From assembly GCA_040904825.1 (NCBI GenBank), contig JBBDSU010000054.1, positions 1 to 21,566 on the forward strand: a stretch of 21,566 nt of DNA, given 5' to 3'. A program made the translations under genes and the position numbers. Below are positions 1 to 7,697 of this stretch, piece by piece; positions within the stretch are counted from its first letter, which is position 1; the number at the start of each line of letters is the position of its first letter. The DNA is from JBBDSU01 sp040904825 (GTDB lineage: Bacteria; Actinomycetota; Nitriliruptoria; Nitriliruptorales; Nitriliruptoraceae). Under the pieces are notes generated by a model. That model saw only the letters and a program-made list of their open reading frames with translations, made no database searches and had not been told where the DNA came from.

Positions 1-2
1 GC

Positions 3-656
3 CGTGGTGGCGCCTCTGTCCCAGGATGGAGGAAGACCTCTACGCTGCTTGCGGTCTCCACGATCCTTGTGGCCAATGGCAATGCCGGAAACCGCGCCCA
101 TCGGCTGCTGTTGGCCGAAGGCTTGAGGAATCGTGGCCATGCCGTCCTGCTATTCGACTACAGGGGATATGGCGACAATCCCGGTCGGCCGAGTGAGGCC
201 GGAGTTGTGGCCGACGCGCGTGCCGCCGTCGATTTTTTGCGCGCGCGGGATGATGTTGACGCTGAGCGGATTGTCTACCTGGGCGAATCGCTCGGCTCGG
301 CCGTGGTCGCTGCGGTGGCCGTTGAACAGCCCCCGGCAGCCCTCGTGTTGCGTTCGCCGTTCCCGTCGCTGGTGGAGGTGGCGCGCCAGCACTATCCGTT
401 CCTGCCGGTGCGCACGTTGCTGCGGGAACGTCACCCGACCGTCGAGCACCTTGAGCGTTATGCAGGACCGACGCTGGTTGTCGCCGGCGAACGCGACCGG
501 ATCATCCCTCCGCGGCTTTCCCGCGAGGTGGCAGACTCCGCCGGGGCGAGCTACCTCGAGATCCCCGAAACTGGACACAATGACCGCGCGCTGCTTGACG
601 GCGACATCTTCTTGGACGGTGTCGATGCCTTCGTCAGAGACGCAGTGAGTGGCTAA
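3..656 (+). CDS. Alpha/beta hydrolase, 5' end cut by the window edge
   Basis: Serine hydrolase of the alpha/beta-hydrolase fold; substrate unknown. The frame is open from base 3, and the GTG at 69 falls inside the typical core segment ILVANGNAGNR. The gene therefore most likely starts before the window, and 69 is not the true start. Visible catalytic parts: an NGNAGNR oxyanion-type loop right after the first core strand; the nucleophile elbow GESLG with Ser at 288-290; Asp of GERDRIIPP at 495-497; and His of ETGHND at 576-578. Order and spacing match the BEM46/YfhR-like branch of small hydrolases (family knowledge). The first residues, before about base 50, do not look strongly family-like, so the extreme N-terminus is uncertain. 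The next gene lies about 105 bases downstream on the same strand, and no terminator is evident between them. Confidence 0.85.
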   Translation, partial: RGGASVPGWRKTSTLLAVSTILVANGNAGNRAHRLLLAEGLRNRGHAVLLFDYRGYGDNPGRPSEAGVVADARAAVDFLRARDDVDAERIVYLGESLGSAVVAAVAVEQPPAALVLRSPFPSLVEVARQHYPFLPVRTLLRERHPTVEHLERYAGPTLVVAGERDRIIPPRLSREVADSAGASYLEIPETGHNDRALLDGDIFLDGVDAFVRDAVSG

Positions 657-761
657 GGGTTGTGTGGTCGCGTGGCGCACGCGTGGTCCATGTGGCCCAT
701 GGTCGAGGTTTGGCCAAGTATCCTTGAGTCGCGACGCCCGACGACGTGCTAGGAGCCGGCG

Positions 762-2204
762 CTGAGCGAACCAATGATTATTCAGGGCGGCATGGGCGTC
801 GGCGTCTCGAGTTGGCGTCTGGCCAATGCGATTGCGTCTGCAGGCCAGCTAGGCGTCGTCTCCGGGACTGCGAACGCCGTGACGCACGCACGACAACTTG
901 CTATCGGCGATCCGGGCGGCCACCACACGCGTGCACTCGATCACTTTCCGTTCCCTGATATCGCTAAACGGGTCTACGACCGGCACTTCGACACGGCCAA
1001 ATTCGAAGATGGCCAAGCACGATTTCGAGGTCTGCCAAGTCCCACACTGAAACCCGGACGATCGCTGACTGAATTGACGGTCGTTGCCAACTTTGTCGAG
1101 GTGTTTCTCGCCAAGGCCAAGCATCTGGGCACCGTCGGGGTCAACTACCTCGAGAAGATCCAACTGCCGACACTGGCGTCCATCTATGGCGCGATGCTGG
1201 CTGGCGTTGACTATGTGCTCATGGGCGCAGGTGTGCCTGCAAGGATCCCCGCCATTCTCGATCGGCTGGCGCGCAACGAGCGTGTGACGATGCCGGTGAC
1301 GGTGACCGGCGCGGAGCGCGGCGATCAGTACGAGATCGTGTTCGATCCAGAAGAGTTCGCTGCGGGTGCTGACCTGCCGACAGTGAAGCGCCCGAAGTTC
1401 CTGGCGATCGTGTCGTCGGCGACGATGGCGACGTACCTCTCGCGGGTTGCGTCGGGTGGGCCCGACGGGTTCGTCGTTGAAATGCGTACTGCCGGTGGGC
1501 ATAACGCGCCGCCACGCGGCCGGATGACCATCGACGAGGCTGGCGAGCCTGTCTACGGCCCTCGTGACGAGATCGAGCTTGAGCCGATTGCCGAACTGGG
1601 GCTGCCTTTCTGGCTTGCTGGCGGCTTTGGGAACCACGCTGGTCTGCAACGGGCGCTCGCTGCGGGTGCATCAGGCATCCAGGTCGGCACCGCGTTTGCG
1701 TTCTGTCAGGAATCGGGACTCGATCCAGAGATTCGTGCGACGACGATCCGGTCGATCCTTGGGGGCGAGGCCAAAGTCCGTACGGATGCCTTGGCGTCGC
1801 CGACCGGTTACCCGTTCAAGGTGCTCGAATTGTCGACGACCTTGAGCGAACAGAAGCCATATGCCGACAGGCCCCGCTTGTGCGATCTCGGCTATCTGCG
1901 GGAGCCTTACAAGCGTGACGACGGCCGAGTCGGCTATCGCTGCGCGGCTGAGCCTGTCGACGACTACCTCAACAAAGGTGGAGAGCTCAGCGAGGTCGAA
2001 GGCCGCCGCTGCCTGTGTAACGCGTTGGTGGCGAATATCGGGCTCGGTCAGCAGCGTGGCGACGGTTACGCCGAAGTGCCGATGCTCACCGCAGGCGACG
2101 ACATCGGGATCATTCGCAACTTCATGCGCGACGGCAACGAGTCCTATTCCGCACAAGACGTGCTTGACGTGCTGCTCGGCAACTCGCCCTCAGCGCTTGA
2201 CTGA
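762..2204 (+). CDS. Nitronate monooxygenase-like FMN-dependent flavoprotein
   Basis: TIM-barrel flavoenzyme of the nitronate monooxygenase (2-nitropropane dioxygenase) superfamily, which oxidises nitronates using FMN and O2; the true substrate is unknown. Numbered from ATG 774, it shows IIQGGMGVGVSSWRLA at 2-17, GVNYLEKIQ at 122-130, the family TAGGHN segment at 239-244 (conserved His), LAGGFG at 281-286 and the phosphate-binding GASGIQVGTAF at 298-308. At 476 residues it exceeds the usual 320-360. The excess is a C-terminal block (about 355-476) with Cys370, Cys390 and a C-x-C pair at 413/415. Start choice: AGGAG at 751-755 is 6 bases before an in-frame CTG at 762 but 18 before ATG 774. An in-frame TAG at 750 excludes anything further upstream. 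CTG is rare, so 774 remains possible. PfaD-like enoyl reductases are the nearest alternative family. Confidence 0.83.
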   Translation: MSEPMIIQGGMGVGVSSWRLANAIASAGQLGVVSGTANAVTHARQLAIGDPGGHHTRALDHFPFPDIAKRVYDRHFDTAKFEDGQARFRGLPSPTLKPGRSLTELTVVANFVEVFLAKAKHLGTVGVNYLEKIQLPTLASIYGAMLAGVDYVLMGAGVPARIPAILDRLARNERVTMPVTVTGAERGDQYEIVFDPEEFAAGADLPTVKRPKFLAIVSSATMATYLSRVASGGPDGFVVEMRTAGGHNAPPRGRMTIDEAGEPVYGPRDEIELEPIAELGLPFWLAGGFGNHAGLQRALAAGASGIQVGTAFAFCQESGLDPEIRATTIRSILGGEAKVRTDALASPTGYPFKVLELSTTLSEQKPYADRPRLCDLGYLREPYKRDDGRVGYRCAAEPVDDYLNKGGELSEVEGRRCLCNALVANIGLGQQRGDGYAEVPMLTAGDDIGIIRNFMRDGNESYSAQDVLDVLLGNSPSALD

Positions 2205-2217
2205 CCCCTCTAGGGGT
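2204..2217. terminator. Short hairpin right after the flavoenzyme stop codon
   Basis: ACCCC-TCTA-GGGGT forms a 5-bp stem with a 4-base loop that begins on the last base of the stop codon. No T-tract follows on either strand, so it is at best a weak terminator. The rest of the stretch up to the sigma-factor gene (2218-2421) shows no gene I can support. It presumably holds the sigma-gene promoter. Confidence 0.25.
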
Positions 2218-2421
2218 GGGCGCGGCAGTAGGAACAGCCTCAGAGCGCATTGGTAGGCATCGACCTGTTGGCCGAGCGCAACTGTTTGCTCGGTGACCCA
2301 ACTTCTCGGCAGAGTGCTCCGAACTACGGGCACCATGACGACTTTGACGACAGTTTCCGGCAGCGCGAGTGTCGCGCGCGCTCGGACACCTAGGATGCAT
2401 GCCACGAACCAAGGAGCGCTC

Positions 2422-3012
2422 GTGGCGCGTGTTCCCCCTAGTGCGATCACTTTGGAAGTTGCTCCGCGTCCTGATGCCGATCTGATGCTCGCCGTCGCCA
2501 AGGGCGACAAGGCGGCCTTCTCCGAAGTCTATGACCGTTTCGCTGGCAAGGTCTATGGCATTGTCAAGCGAGTGGTGCGTGATCCCGCTCAATCAGAAGA
2601 GATTGCTCAAGAAGTCCTTGTTGAGATCTGGCGCACAGCAGCGCGTTTCGACCCGGAACGAGGCAGCGTGCAGGGTTGGATGCTGACGACCGCTCATCGC
2701 CGGGCGATCGACCATGTTCGGTCTGAACAGGCCCACCGAGACCGCAACCAGCGGGTAGGTGTGCGCGATCATTTCGCGGTGTCGCACGACGAAACCGCTG
2801 AAACGGCAGAGATCAATTTTGAGCACGCGCAGGTGCGCGAAGCGCTCAACGCCTTGAGCGACTTGCAGCGGCAGGCGATCGAGTTGGCGTACTACCAGGG
2901 ATACACATACCCCGAAGTGGCCGAGATCCTTGGTGCACCCGTAGGCACGGTCAAGACACGGATACGAGACGGATTCATCCGACTACGCGACGAATTGGGG
3001 GTGACGCAATGA
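2422..3012 (+). CDS. sigK: ECF RNA polymerase sigma factor, SigK-like
   Basis: Extracytoplasmic-function sigma factor of about 196 residues. Region sigma2 spans about 22-105 and includes the DPAQSEEIAQEVLVEIW core-binding helix and the -10 recognition stretch up to AHRRAIDHVR. Region sigma4 spans about 138-190, with the helix-turn-helix YTYPEVAEILGAPVGTVKTR. The GTG at 2422 is chosen because AAGGAG at 2411-2416 lies 5 bases before it. The frame is open further upstream (2293, 2395), but that stretch is not family-like. The stop overlaps the next gene's ATG by 4 bases, and that gene encodes an RskA-type anti-sigma factor; the pairing is what points to the SigK (ECF19) group. By analogy the pair probably autoregulates in response to an envelope or redox signal, but no promoter motif was confirmed. 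Confidence 0.9.
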   Translation: MARVPPSAITLEVAPRPDADLMLAVAKGDKAAFSEVYDRFAGKVYGIVKRVVRDPAQSEEIAQEVLVEIWRTAARFDPERGSVQGWMLTTAHRRAIDHVRSEQAHRDRNQRVGVRDHFAVSHDETAETAEINFEHAQVREALNALSDLQRQAIELAYYQGYTYPEVAEILGAPVGTVKTRIRDGFIRLRDELGVTQ

Positions 3013-3746
3013 GCGACGTCCACACCCTTACAGGCGCGTATGTCGCCAACGCGTTGTCTGACGATGAGCGTCGCTTTTTCGAGCGCCATCTCGGCGGGTG
3101 CTCAACGTGCGCTGCCGAGGTCGCCTCACTGTTGACGGTCACGACGCGACTCGCGGCATCCTCGGAGATAGAGCCGCCTGCAGGCATGAAGTCGGCGGTG
3201 ATGGTCCAGATAGACGAGACACCCCAGGCACGCCGCAATCGGCTGTCAGGTCGACCACGACGTACCCACGCTCGTCCGGTGGGCGTTATTGAGCGCACGT
3301 TGTTGCCGGTCGCCGCTGTCCTGGCCCTCATCGCAGTTGTGTCGACGGTGATGGTGGCGAATCTGAGTACGCGCGTCGATGAACTTGAGGTTGCAACCCA
3401 GCGGATGACCGACGTGATGAATGCCGAAGATGGACAGTTCATCCAGATGGAAGGCCCGGGTGGATCGCGGGTTCGCGTCGTCATGTCCCCACAGCTGGGC
3501 ACGGTTGTGTTCATGGTCGCGGGGATGGAGCCTGCCCCCCACGAGCACACCTACGAGGTGTGGCTCCTCGGAGAGAGTCAGCCTTTGCCTGTGGGACTGT
3601 TCGATGTTGACGCCGCCGGCAGAGCGACACACCTTGTCGTTGAAGACATGAGCGGTGTTGAGGCCATCGGTGTGACCATCGAGCCTGCCGGAGGATCTCC
3701 CGTTCCGTCATCTGACCCGATCATGGTGGTGCCGCTGCGGAGTTGA
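3009..3746 (+). CDS. rskA: Membrane-anchored anti-sigma-K factor, RskA-like
   Basis: Single-pass membrane anti-sigma factor predicted to hold the upstream sigma factor inactive. The N-terminal cytoplasmic domain carries the zinc-binding ZAS signature H27-x3-C31-x2-C34 within HLGGCSTC. A basic linker (about 75-95) precedes one transmembrane helix at about 98-118 (LLPVAAVLALIAVVSTVMVA). A short coiled-coil-like stretch follows at about 119-137. The extracytoplasmic RskA domain fills about 150-245, with typical segments such as HEHTYEVWLLGE and PVGLFDVDAAGRATH. Full length (245 residues). ATG 3009 overlaps the sigma stop (ATGA), so the two are translationally coupled. Release is expected by regulated intramembrane proteolysis, as known for mycobacterial RskA; the protease is not in this window. 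Confidence 0.9.
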   Translation: MSDVHTLTGAYVANALSDDERRFFERHLGGCSTCAAEVASLLTVTTRLAASSEIEPPAGMKSAVMVQIDETPQARRNRLSGRPRRTHARPVGVIERTLLPVAAVLALIAVVSTVMVANLSTRVDELEVATQRMTDVMNAEDGQFIQMEGPGGSRVRVVMSPQLGTVVFMVAGMEPAPHEHTYEVWLLGESQPLPVGLFDVDAAGRATHLVVEDMSGVEAIGVTIEPAGGSPVPSSDPIMVVPLRS

Positions 3747-3777
3747 CGTGGCACACGGCCGCCGTAGTAGCGTGACT

Positions 3778-3789
3778 TGCCGATCGGCA
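3778..3789. promoter_or_regulatory. 12-bp perfect palindrome before the MFS gene
   Basis: TGCCGATCGGCA is a perfect palindrome in the 83-base space between the anti-sigma gene and the transporter gene. It could be an operator for the transporter. A 12-bp palindrome of this composition can also occur by chance, and no second copy was seen. Confidence 0.2.
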
Positions 3790-3829
3790 TGTCCGCCGAT
3801 TCGGAAAGGGTCGAAGGCCACGTGAATCG

Positions 3830-5203
3830 TTGTCGTTTGTGAAGCTTCGACCGTCTCACACTGCTATCGCCATCGGCGGCTTTGGCACGATCATCGGATC
3901 GATGCCGAGCATGCTGACGGGCGCTTTGGCCGTCGATTTGACGGCTGCACTGTCGTTCAGCGTCGCTGGACTCGGCACCGCTGTTGCCATTCAGAACGCG
4001 TTCGGTGCGATTGCGTCGGTGCCGCTGGGATCGCTTGTTGATCGCCTGGGCGCAACCCGTTCGATCCGTCTGGCGATGCTGCTGACGGCGTTTGTGGCCT
4101 TCGGTATTGCGACATTCACCCGCAGCTACATCGTGCTTGTCATCCTTATCACGGTGGGCGGGCTTTCTAAACGGATCATGGAACCGGCTTCGAACCGGTT
4201 GCTGGTCACTAGCGTTGGCCCTCGCAGGCTTGGGCTGGCGTTTGGCATCAAGCAGTCCGCGCCGCCTGCTGCGGTGATGCTCGCGGGGTTGAGCGTGCCG
4301 CTGGTCGCTGGTGTGTGGGGCTGGCGCGCGGCGTTCTACATGTCCGGCGTGATGGCGGTGTTGCTTGCTGCGGCGGTGCGGCGTCGTCCGGATACTGCCG
4401 CCAACCGGGCAGCAGCATCGGCCGAACGTGAAGCGTCTACGTCACCGACGTCATCAGACAATGTTGGATCTGGGGAGCCTGTCGATGGCGATCTGCTCGC
4501 CGACGCGTCGGGTGGCGGCGTGGACGAGGTTGCCGGCGACGCTACCGACGAAGTATCCCGAGACGTCGCCGAGTCTGAGGACGTCAAGGAAAGTGCACGA
4601 CCACACGCTGATGCCGCGACGTCGAAACACCCTGCTGGGCCCGGCGCGCTCATCGCGTTGACGATCGCTTTTGCGTTCGCAAACGGGGCAAGCGTCACCG
4701 TGCCGGTCTTCTATGTGTCGGCAGCTGTTGCGGCGGGTGCGACGCAGGCGACCGCAGGCACGATGCTTGCGGCTGCCAGCATCGCGTCAATCCTGGCTCG
4801 TCTCACGCTGGGGGTCATTGCAGATCGGCTGGTGGACTCTCACCTGAAGGTGTGTGCTGGCATGCTCGCTGCCGGCGGCATCGGCTTTGGCCTGCTGGCA
4901 ACGGGCAATGAGTACTTGGTCGTCATCGGCGTCCTTGTTGCGCTCGCAGGATCGTGGGGCTTCAGCGGCGTGTTTTGGTTCACCTTGGTCCGAGCGCACC
5001 CGGATTCTGCCGGGACTATCACCGGCAGAATTGCCCCCGGCGCCCTGGTCGCCAACAGTTTCAGCCCCTTGATCTTTGGCTTCGTGGTCGAGCGGTTCAG
5101 CTACGCGGTTGGATGGTCGATTTCGGGCGTGCTTGCCATGTGTGCAGCGTTAGGGATGCTTGTGGGTTCACGCATGATGGCCAAATCTGCGCGGTCCCGC
5201 TGA
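3830..5203 (+). CDS. MFS transporter with a long acidic central loop
   Basis: Major facilitator superfamily permease of 457 residues, about 12 transmembrane helices in two six-helix halves; substrate unknown. The loop after helix 2 has the MFS motif-A pattern GSLVDRLGATRSIR (about 67-80), and its counterpart in the second half is LGVIADRLVDSHLK. The halves are joined by an unusually long polar linker at about 184-271, rich in Asp, Glu, Ser and Ala. Start: the TTG at 3830 gives a short basic N-terminus before helix 1. A GTG at 3839 in the same frame is an alternative, and no strong ribosome site decides. It is about 83 bases downstream of the anti-sigma gene on the same strand, so it may belong to the SigK regulon, but that is inference. 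General resemblance to CynX/NimT-type carriers is weak evidence for substrate. Confidence 0.85.
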   Translation: MSFVKLRPSHTAIAIGGFGTIIGSMPSMLTGALAVDLTAALSFSVAGLGTAVAIQNAFGAIASVPLGSLVDRLGATRSIRLAMLLTAFVAFGIATFTRSYIVLVILITVGGLSKRIMEPASNRLLVTSVGPRRLGLAFGIKQSAPPAAVMLAGLSVPLVAGVWGWRAAFYMSGVMAVLLAAAVRRRPDTAANRAAASAEREASTSPTSSDNVGSGEPVDGDLLADASGGGVDEVAGDATDEVSRDVAESEDVKESARPHADAATSKHPAGPGALIALTIAFAFANGASVTVPVFYVSAAVAAGATQATAGTMLAAASIASILARLTLGVIADRLVDSHLKVCAGMLAAGGIGFGLLATGNEYLVVIGVLVALAGSWGFSGVFWFTLVRAHPDSAGTITGRIAPGALVANSFSPLIFGFVVERFSYAVGWSISGVLAMCAALGMLVGSRMMAKSARSR

Positions 5204-5336
5204 TCAATCTTGTCGAGATGAGACGACAGGCTCAACGTTGACTGGCCGAAGGAAATCGTGCTTGGTGATGTCGGGCCCGGCGCAGTCGAGACAGGGGATA
5301 TCGGGGCTGGTGATGTCGCGCTGTCCAAATCTGGCG

Positions 5337-6380
5337 TTAGCGCCCTGAAGCCCGTTGCTCGGCTTGCCAATCGAAGTCGATGTCGGCGCCGTAGAACTTG
5401 TCGGGGGCTTCGAGAGCCCAACGCTGTTTGCGCACCAGCCAGTTGTCGGGATCAAGCGAGTACGCGCGCTCAAGACTCTCAAGCGCATCTGCACGCCGGC
5501 CCTCATCGAATGCGAGGCGGGCGACGGTTAGCCACGCCAACGCTTTGTCGCGGTGAGTCGACGCATCAGCTACCGGCATGGGCGGCAGGTCAAGGTCGGC
5601 GGCCTCGCCGCGCGCCCAAGCGTTCACCGCCTCAAAGTTGTCGTCACGCAGCAGGTCCACGCGTAGAGGCGGGATGGAGACCTTGCGCTCTTCGACGATG
5701 AAGACGGTCGGCACCATTGCCAACCCGAAGTCTTGGGCCAGCCGGGCTTCGGTGTCGACAAACGTCGGGAAGGTCGCACCTGCAGCCTCGGTCCATGGTT
5801 TGACGACGTCGGGCCCCTGCATGTCGACAGCAATGGACACGACATCTAGGCCGGTGGTGTCAACCAAGCGTTGCCACACGGGCAACTGGTGGCGACAGTG
5901 TCACCACGATGCCCAAGCGAAGACGGCAACGCGTCCGTCACCGGTGACAACGGATCCTTCGACGCCGTTCAAGTCTGGCAGCGCGAGGTCGAAGGCGTCA
6001 CCAGCGTGCAGGCGGACCGCTGATCCTCCTGAGACCGAGCGACGCACCGCGGCGTGATGGCCATCGTCGGCGACCACGAGGTCAAGATCACCAGCAAGAT
6101 CGGTCAGGTCGACCGCGCCAGCGGGGCCATCGGTAGCAGGCTCTTCGGTTGTGTCTGCCGGGCGGCCAGACGCCAGTGCGTGCTGTGGCACGACCACACA
6201 TCGGTCATCGTCAGGGCATAGCCCGATCGCGCCGTCGCCGAGATCCTTGATGGTCACGTCGAGCGCTGCCAACGCATCGAGTGGCATCCATGTGCGGCGA
6301 TCAGACGTCCCTGCGCCCGGCCCGACGTTGGCGCCTTGCGGACGCTGTATGACGGCGCCGTCAGGCAAGTGGATACTCAT
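5337..6380 (-). CDS. Thioredoxin-fold selenoprotein candidate with recoded TGA (Sec160)
   Basis: Continuous 348-codon frame interrupted by a single TGA at 5903-5901. Reading it as selenocysteine gives 347 residues. Residues 1-75 resemble a small stalk domain (WMPLDALAALDVTIKDLGDGA, reminiscent of copper amine oxidase N-terminal-like domains; weak). A thioredoxin/redoxin domain spans about 122-260: strand VAVFAWASW, then Sec160-His161-Cys162-Arg163, VVSIAVDMQGP, and the cis-Pro loop MVPTVFIV with Pro224. A helical repeat-like C-terminus (about 270-347) contains RADALESLERAYSLDPDNW. Related actinobacterial proteins carry WASWCGCR at this site (from memory). ATG 6380 overlaps the stop of the BI-1 gene (ATGA), and the true stop is TAA. 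Role: probably a cytoplasmic thiol/selenol redox enzyme, since no signal peptide is seen. A nonsense mutation is the alternative, but the exact TGA placement, intact frame and SECIS-like hairpin argue against it. Confidence 0.85.
5863..5903 (-). promoter_or_regulatory. Predicted bacterial SECIS element with its UGA
   Basis: On the minus strand the UGA (5903-5901) is followed by a hairpin at 5890-5863. ACCA pairs with UGGU, and GUUGCC pairs perfectly with GGCAAC. A 3-base bulge (GCU) lies on the 3' side, and the apical loop is CGUGU. Twenty bases separate the UGA from the loop, and G is the second loop base. The published bacterial SECIS pattern expects a small loop about 16-37 bases after the UGA with a G among its first two bases, so this fits. 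The hairpin lies inside the coding sequence, as SelB-bound bacterial SECIS elements do. The stem was read by eye; no folding energy was computed. Confidence 0.7.
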
Positions 6381-7078
6381 CGGCGGCCCATGACCAGTCG
6401 GAGGATGTACCAGAATAGCAGGGCGATCGAGGCGAACAGATTCATCGCTGCGGGAACGACCGCGTGCGGTGGATACTCGTGATAGATCTTCTGGGTGTCG
6501 TAGAGAATTGCGGCCCCAGCAAAGCCAATCATCGCGACCGAGAACCATGTGCCGAGGCCCGTGCCGAACAGTGTTGCGGCGACGATCAAACCCAGTGCCA
6601 GCACACCGCCCCACATCAGCAGGCTGCGCAGGAAGCTGAAGTCGCGACTGGTACGAATGGCGATGATCGACAGGCCGGCAAAGGCGAACACTGACAGCTG
6701 CGCTGCTTGCGTGATCGCACCTTCGAGTTCAGGCGTTACCGCCGCGATATAGAGCGGCGTCGCGAACAACAGCACGTTGGCGGCGATGAGCAGCCCGAAA
6801 GCCCCATATTGGCCAGCCGGGGTGGTCATGCGCACCGCCAGGCTGCTCGCCATCCACGACACGATCATGAAACCGCCCAGGATCAGCAGCCAACTCGTGT
6901 CACGGACGAACAAGGCGATGGTCTCGGCCCAGCCGGTTGTAAACAGGACATACTGGCCCGCGATGAACGCACCAATAGCAGCCAACAGATGGATGTAGAC
7001 GCGACGCATGAATTGCGTGCGCACATCGCCGCTGTGCTGGGCGACGGGAGCAGTCGGTACCTGGTGTGAATAGCTCAT
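6377..7078 (-). CDS. Bax inhibitor-1 (TMBIM/YccA) family membrane protein
   Basis: Integral membrane protein of the Bax inhibitor-1 family, 233 residues with about seven hydrophobic helices after a 25-residue polar N-terminus. Family signatures: the segment AAILYDTQKIYHEYP (about 189-203), with the conserved YDTQ whose Asp belongs to the pH-sensing centre of characterised members, and the C-terminal AAMNLFASIALLFWYILRLV (210-229). Bacterial members such as YetJ mediate pH-dependent Ca2+ leak; the role here is unproven. ATG 7078 overlaps the stop of the MarR gene (ATGA), and its own stop overlaps the start of the thioredoxin-fold gene. All three should therefore be translated from one mRNA. 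The coupling suggests membrane stress and redox control are linked. Confidence 0.92.
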   Translation of the reverse strand: MSYSHQVPTAPVAQHSGDVRTQFMRRVYIHLLAAIGAFIAGQYVLFTTGWAETIALFVRDTSWLLILGGFMIVSWMASSLAVRMTTPAGQYGAFGLLIAANVLLFATPLYIAAVTPELEGAITQAAQLSVFAFAGLSIIAIRTSRDFSFLRSLLMWGGVLALGLIVAATLFGTGLGTWFSVAMIGFAGAAILYDTQKIYHEYPPHAVVPAAMNLFASIALLFWYILRLVMGRR

Positions 7079-7563
7079 GCGGATTGTCTCCGGGATGCTG
7101 GGTCGTCGGCTGACAGTCGGTCGATCACTGTCTCGGCAATCTCTGCGAGCGCGTCAAGCTGGTCATCGGTCAACGCATCGATGAAATGCTGCCGTACGTC
7201 GGCGACATGACCGGGCGCGGCAGCTTCAATCGCAGCACGTCCTTCGTCGGTGAGCACGACAAACGAACCGCGTGCGTCGCTGGGACATTCCTGGCGAGCG
7301 ACGTACCCGCGGCGCTCCATGCGGGTTAACTGGTGTGACAAGCGGCTGCGTTCCCATTGCAACGCGTCGCACAGTTCGAACGAACGCAATTGCTGATCAG
7401 GGCTTTCGCTGAGATGGACGAGCACTCCGTATTCGCTCTCTGATATGCCTGAGCGCCGGGCAAGATCCCGAGAGATCTGGGCACTCAACTGTGCCCGCAG
7501 CCGTGTGAAGGCGCGCCAAGCCCGCTCTTCGCGCTCGTTGAGCCATTCCACTGGTGAAGTCAT
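7075..7563 (-). CDS. MarR-family transcriptional regulator
   Basis: Winged helix-turn-helix repressor-type protein, 162 residues from ATG 7563. The DNA-binding part covers about 41-110, with recognition-helix segment LQWERSRLSHQLTRMERRG and wing RGSFVVLTDEG. N- and C-terminal helices form the usual dimer arms. Cys65 and Cys93 could be redox-sensitive, but no OhrR-type N-terminal Cys is obvious. Start choice: an in-frame ATG at 7599 also exists, but family proteins begin near WLNEREERAWRAF. A TATCCT box ends 7 bases before ATG 7563, with no ribosome site, which suggests a leaderless transcript. As first gene of the operon it probably controls itself, the BI-1 gene and the selenoprotein candidate. 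It is divergent from the siroheme gene. Confidence 0.88.
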   Translation of the reverse strand: MTSPVEWLNEREERAWRAFTRLRAQLSAQISRDLARRSGISESEYGVLVHLSESPDQQLRSFELCDALQWERSRLSHQLTRMERRGYVARQECPSDARGSFVVLTDEGRAAIEAAAPGHVADVRQHFIDALTDDQLDALAEIAETVIDRLSADDPASRRQSA

Positions 7564-7697
7564 AGGGTGAAGGATACGCCACGAAGGTTGACGCGTCATA
7601 GGTATGCCATGAGCAGGTCACGACGGTTGTTGGCGCGTTCTGTGGTGTGAACTACGCCGATTGCACGCGGGGGTATGCACCTTTGACACCGGCTGGC

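Noticed and set aside
849..1649. Long minus-strand open frame opposite the flavoenzyme
   Set aside because: It has no family pattern and lies wholly antisense to a well-supported gene; typical of high-GC DNA.
5337..5885. A separate gene starting at TTG 5885 after the TGA
   Set aside because: It would encode a thioredoxin fold missing its first core strand and redox site. The frame is continuous with the upstream part and there is no ribosome site before 5885.
5901..5903. A simple nonsense mutation making a pseudogene
   Set aside because: Not excluded, but the single TGA falls exactly at the redox position, the rest of the frame is intact for 187 codons, and a fitting hairpin follows. Chance placement is much less likely.
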